This document shows, piece after piece, positions 60,922 to 62,085 of a stretch of DNA of 62,085 bases. Numbering within the stretch: the stretch's first letter is position 1; each line of letters opens with the position of its first letter. Made by a program: the position numbers and the translations under genes. Below the pieces are notes generated by a model. The model saw only the letters and a list, made by a program, of their open reading frames with translations. It was not told the origin of the DNA and searched no databases. Origin of the DNA: Pseudomonadota bacterium (lineage in GTDB: Bacteria; Cyanobacteriota; Vampirovibrionia; Obscuribacterales; Obscuribacteraceae); NCBI GenBank assembly GCA_021325555.1, contig JAJPGY010000044.1, forward strand, positions 1-62,085, written 5' to 3'.

Positions 60922-62004
60922 CTAGTGCTTCGCTTCGTCCGGCCAGTCACTCCATTGGATGCTCTTTTTTAGCCCTCGGAACTTGCTCCAATCAATTTTT
61001 TTCTCGTATTGCAACCGCCCGACGACGATGCTTGGGGCGATTTGAAGGTGCTTAGCGAATTTTCGTATGGAGTCCTGAGTAATGGGTCGCTTCAGGAACT
61101 GTTCAAGTTCGTTCGGTGGTATCAACATGTCCGCAGCAAACTTGTTGGCTACGACTTCTCTTTGATCGAGCGACTTTCCAAATTCATCCTCAAGCAAAAC
61201 TTCTCGTTTGGCGTGCTCATGATAGACGTGTCCACATTCGTGAAAGAAGGCGAACCAGAACATGTCATCAGTTTTGTAGCGCAAACTAAGTTGAATCAAG
61301 GGCCGATTATGTGAGAGCCAGCGGGTCGCTCCGCTTACTGACGTTTTAGATAGCTCTCTGACAAAAACGATAATCACTCCTGCTTCCGCACAGAGCTTCG
61401 TCAATTGCGGTACGAATGTTGCAGGTTTTTCGTCAGTAATGGTCCTGATTCGTTGAAGTGCCTGAACAAATTTCTCTCGATCGTAGCTTGCGACCGCGAT
61501 GTTCTGCGCTGCCAGTTCTGCTTTGCGCAACCAAGCGGCGAGCGCCCATGGATTTGTAGCAAATGCTTCCGAGCGCCGAAATGCAGCTTCTTCTACGAGA
61601 GGTATTTTGTCCGAACTCACAACTCCAAAAAAAGTGAGTGCGGCTTTGGCTTGTTCACGTTTGTCTTTTGTCTTTTCGATCCAGCCATAGTCGATCATCT
61701 CTTTAACAGGTAGCTGGCTGAGGAAGTCGACATCCTTATCCATGCGAGCGTCTTCTTCTTGTCGTGCAAGCCAAGCGCGATATTTGGATTCGCGTGCCAA
61801 CCAAAATGTGGCTGGTACGCGCAGCACGAGTTCAAGCTGAAGCGCAGTTTCCGGTGTTATTGCGGCTTTTCCCTGAATTATCTCGTTTATCGTCTTCTTT
61901 GGACGCCCAGTCCGTTCTGCAAGATCGGCCTGGGATATGCAGAGCATATCGAGTGTGTCTTGTAGAGTCTCGCCGGGAGGAGGAGAGCGTTCCACGAACG
62001 CCAT
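60922..62004 (-). CDS. XRE-type HTH fused to ImmA/IrrE-like metalloprotease
   Basis: The 360-residue protein has an N-terminal HTH of the HigA/XRE type (about 13-66; ISQADLAERTGRPKKTINEI). The metallopeptidase part (about 195-300) has HECGH at 255-259. IrrE/ImmA proteases cleave HTH repressors and switch on stress or mobile-element genes. Such two-domain proteins are common in toxin-antitoxin and mobile elements. Low GC here and a partner of unknown function downstream support recent acquisition. The start is the ATG at 62004, close to the right edge. Confidence 0.85.
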   Translation of the reverse strand: MAFVERSPPPGETLQDTLDMLCISQADLAERTGRPKKTINEIIQGKAAITPETALQLELVLRVPATFWLARESKYRAWLARQEEDARMDKDVDFLSQLPVKEMIDYGWIEKTKDKREQAKAALTFFGVVSSDKIPLVEEAAFRRSEAFATNPWALAAWLRKAELAAQNIAVASYDREKFVQALQRIRTITDEKPATFVPQLTKLCAEAGVIIVFVRELSKTSVSGATRWLSHNRPLIQLSLRYKTDDMFWFAFFHECGHVYHEHAKREVLLEDEFGKSLDQREVVANKFAADMLIPPNELEQFLKRPITQDSIRKFAKHLQIAPSIVVGRLQYEKKIDWSKFRGLKKSIQWSDWPDEAKH

Positions 62005-62085
62005 CTTGACCGCCGGTGTGCTGGTGACGTTGGATTGTTACTGTGATGGTAGCAGACGAACACGAGATGAGAGCACCCAGTCGCC

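Overview
The window is a GC-rich, gene-dense bacterial chromosome segment with about 67 protein-coding genes, one tRNA and no rRNA, CRISPR array or recognisable insertion sequence. The organism is probably an uncultured aerobic or facultative, diderm bacterium. Lipoproteins, HtrA, uricase, hemerythrin and ETF-quinone oxidoreductase all occur here. The secreted protein at 16496-17500 carries LE..(V/F)FG...RL.RLE-like repeats that I associate with the cyanobacterial sister lineage Vampirovibrionia/Obscuribacterales. That placement is an inference from memory, not a search result. Base composition is visibly lower in GC at both ends (about 1-2700 and 60800-62085), so both edges may be acquired or degenerate DNA.

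Layout. 0.4-2.6 kb: odd small genes, a FecR-like protein and an ArsR/SRPBCC pair. 2.8-8.3 kb (minus strand): TM2 protein, HAD phosphatase with an unknown N-terminal domain, HtrA protease and a YkgJ-type Cys-cluster protein. 8.4-17.5 kb: secreted caspase-TPR protein, UPF0158, GcvR-like ACT protein, peptide deformylase, and secreted proteins of unknown function. 17.5-21.4 kb: kbl-tdh threonine catabolism and fabI. 21.7-29.4 kb: amine-oxidase-like FAD enzyme, thioredoxin lipoprotein with a DUF885 hydrolase, then an etfB-etfA-fixCX electron-transfer operon. 29.6-36.2 kb: an island of small secreted, membrane or lipoprotein genes, including two EKPV-repeat paralogues, a methionine-heptad coiled coil, an emfourin-like inhibitor and a glycine-zipper protein.

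36.3-45.6 kb is a purine-catabolism island. Uricase, HIU hydrolase, OHCU decarboxylase, allantoinase, allantoicase and ureidoglycolate lyase take urate to glyoxylate plus urea. Malate synthase A then takes glyoxylate to malate. A ferredoxin, a SufR-like Fe-S regulator and an AlsS-like ThDP enzyme lie inside it. 45.7-51.0 kb holds a lipase-maturation-factor protein, a transglycosylase-like protein, two very small membrane proteins, and glnS followed by its tRNA-Gln.

51.1-58.3 kb is a tightly packed minus-strand operon of up to nine genes: DUF488, hemerythrin, a small Cys protein, RIC/YtfE, an FNR-like reductase, an epimerase, SPW-VKOR, PrpD and a ComA-like protein. It looks like a nitrosative/oxidative stress module. 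Divergent to it lie a rhodanese, a rubredoxin and an AlkA-type glycosylase. The rhodanese is the strongest novelty: its reading frame is interrupted by a single TGA exactly where the family has Cys, and the TGA is followed at bacterial-SECIS spacing by a strong hairpin. It is therefore a candidate selenoprotein. The right end is an XRE-ImmA/IrrE metalloprotease gene with a partner of unknown function.
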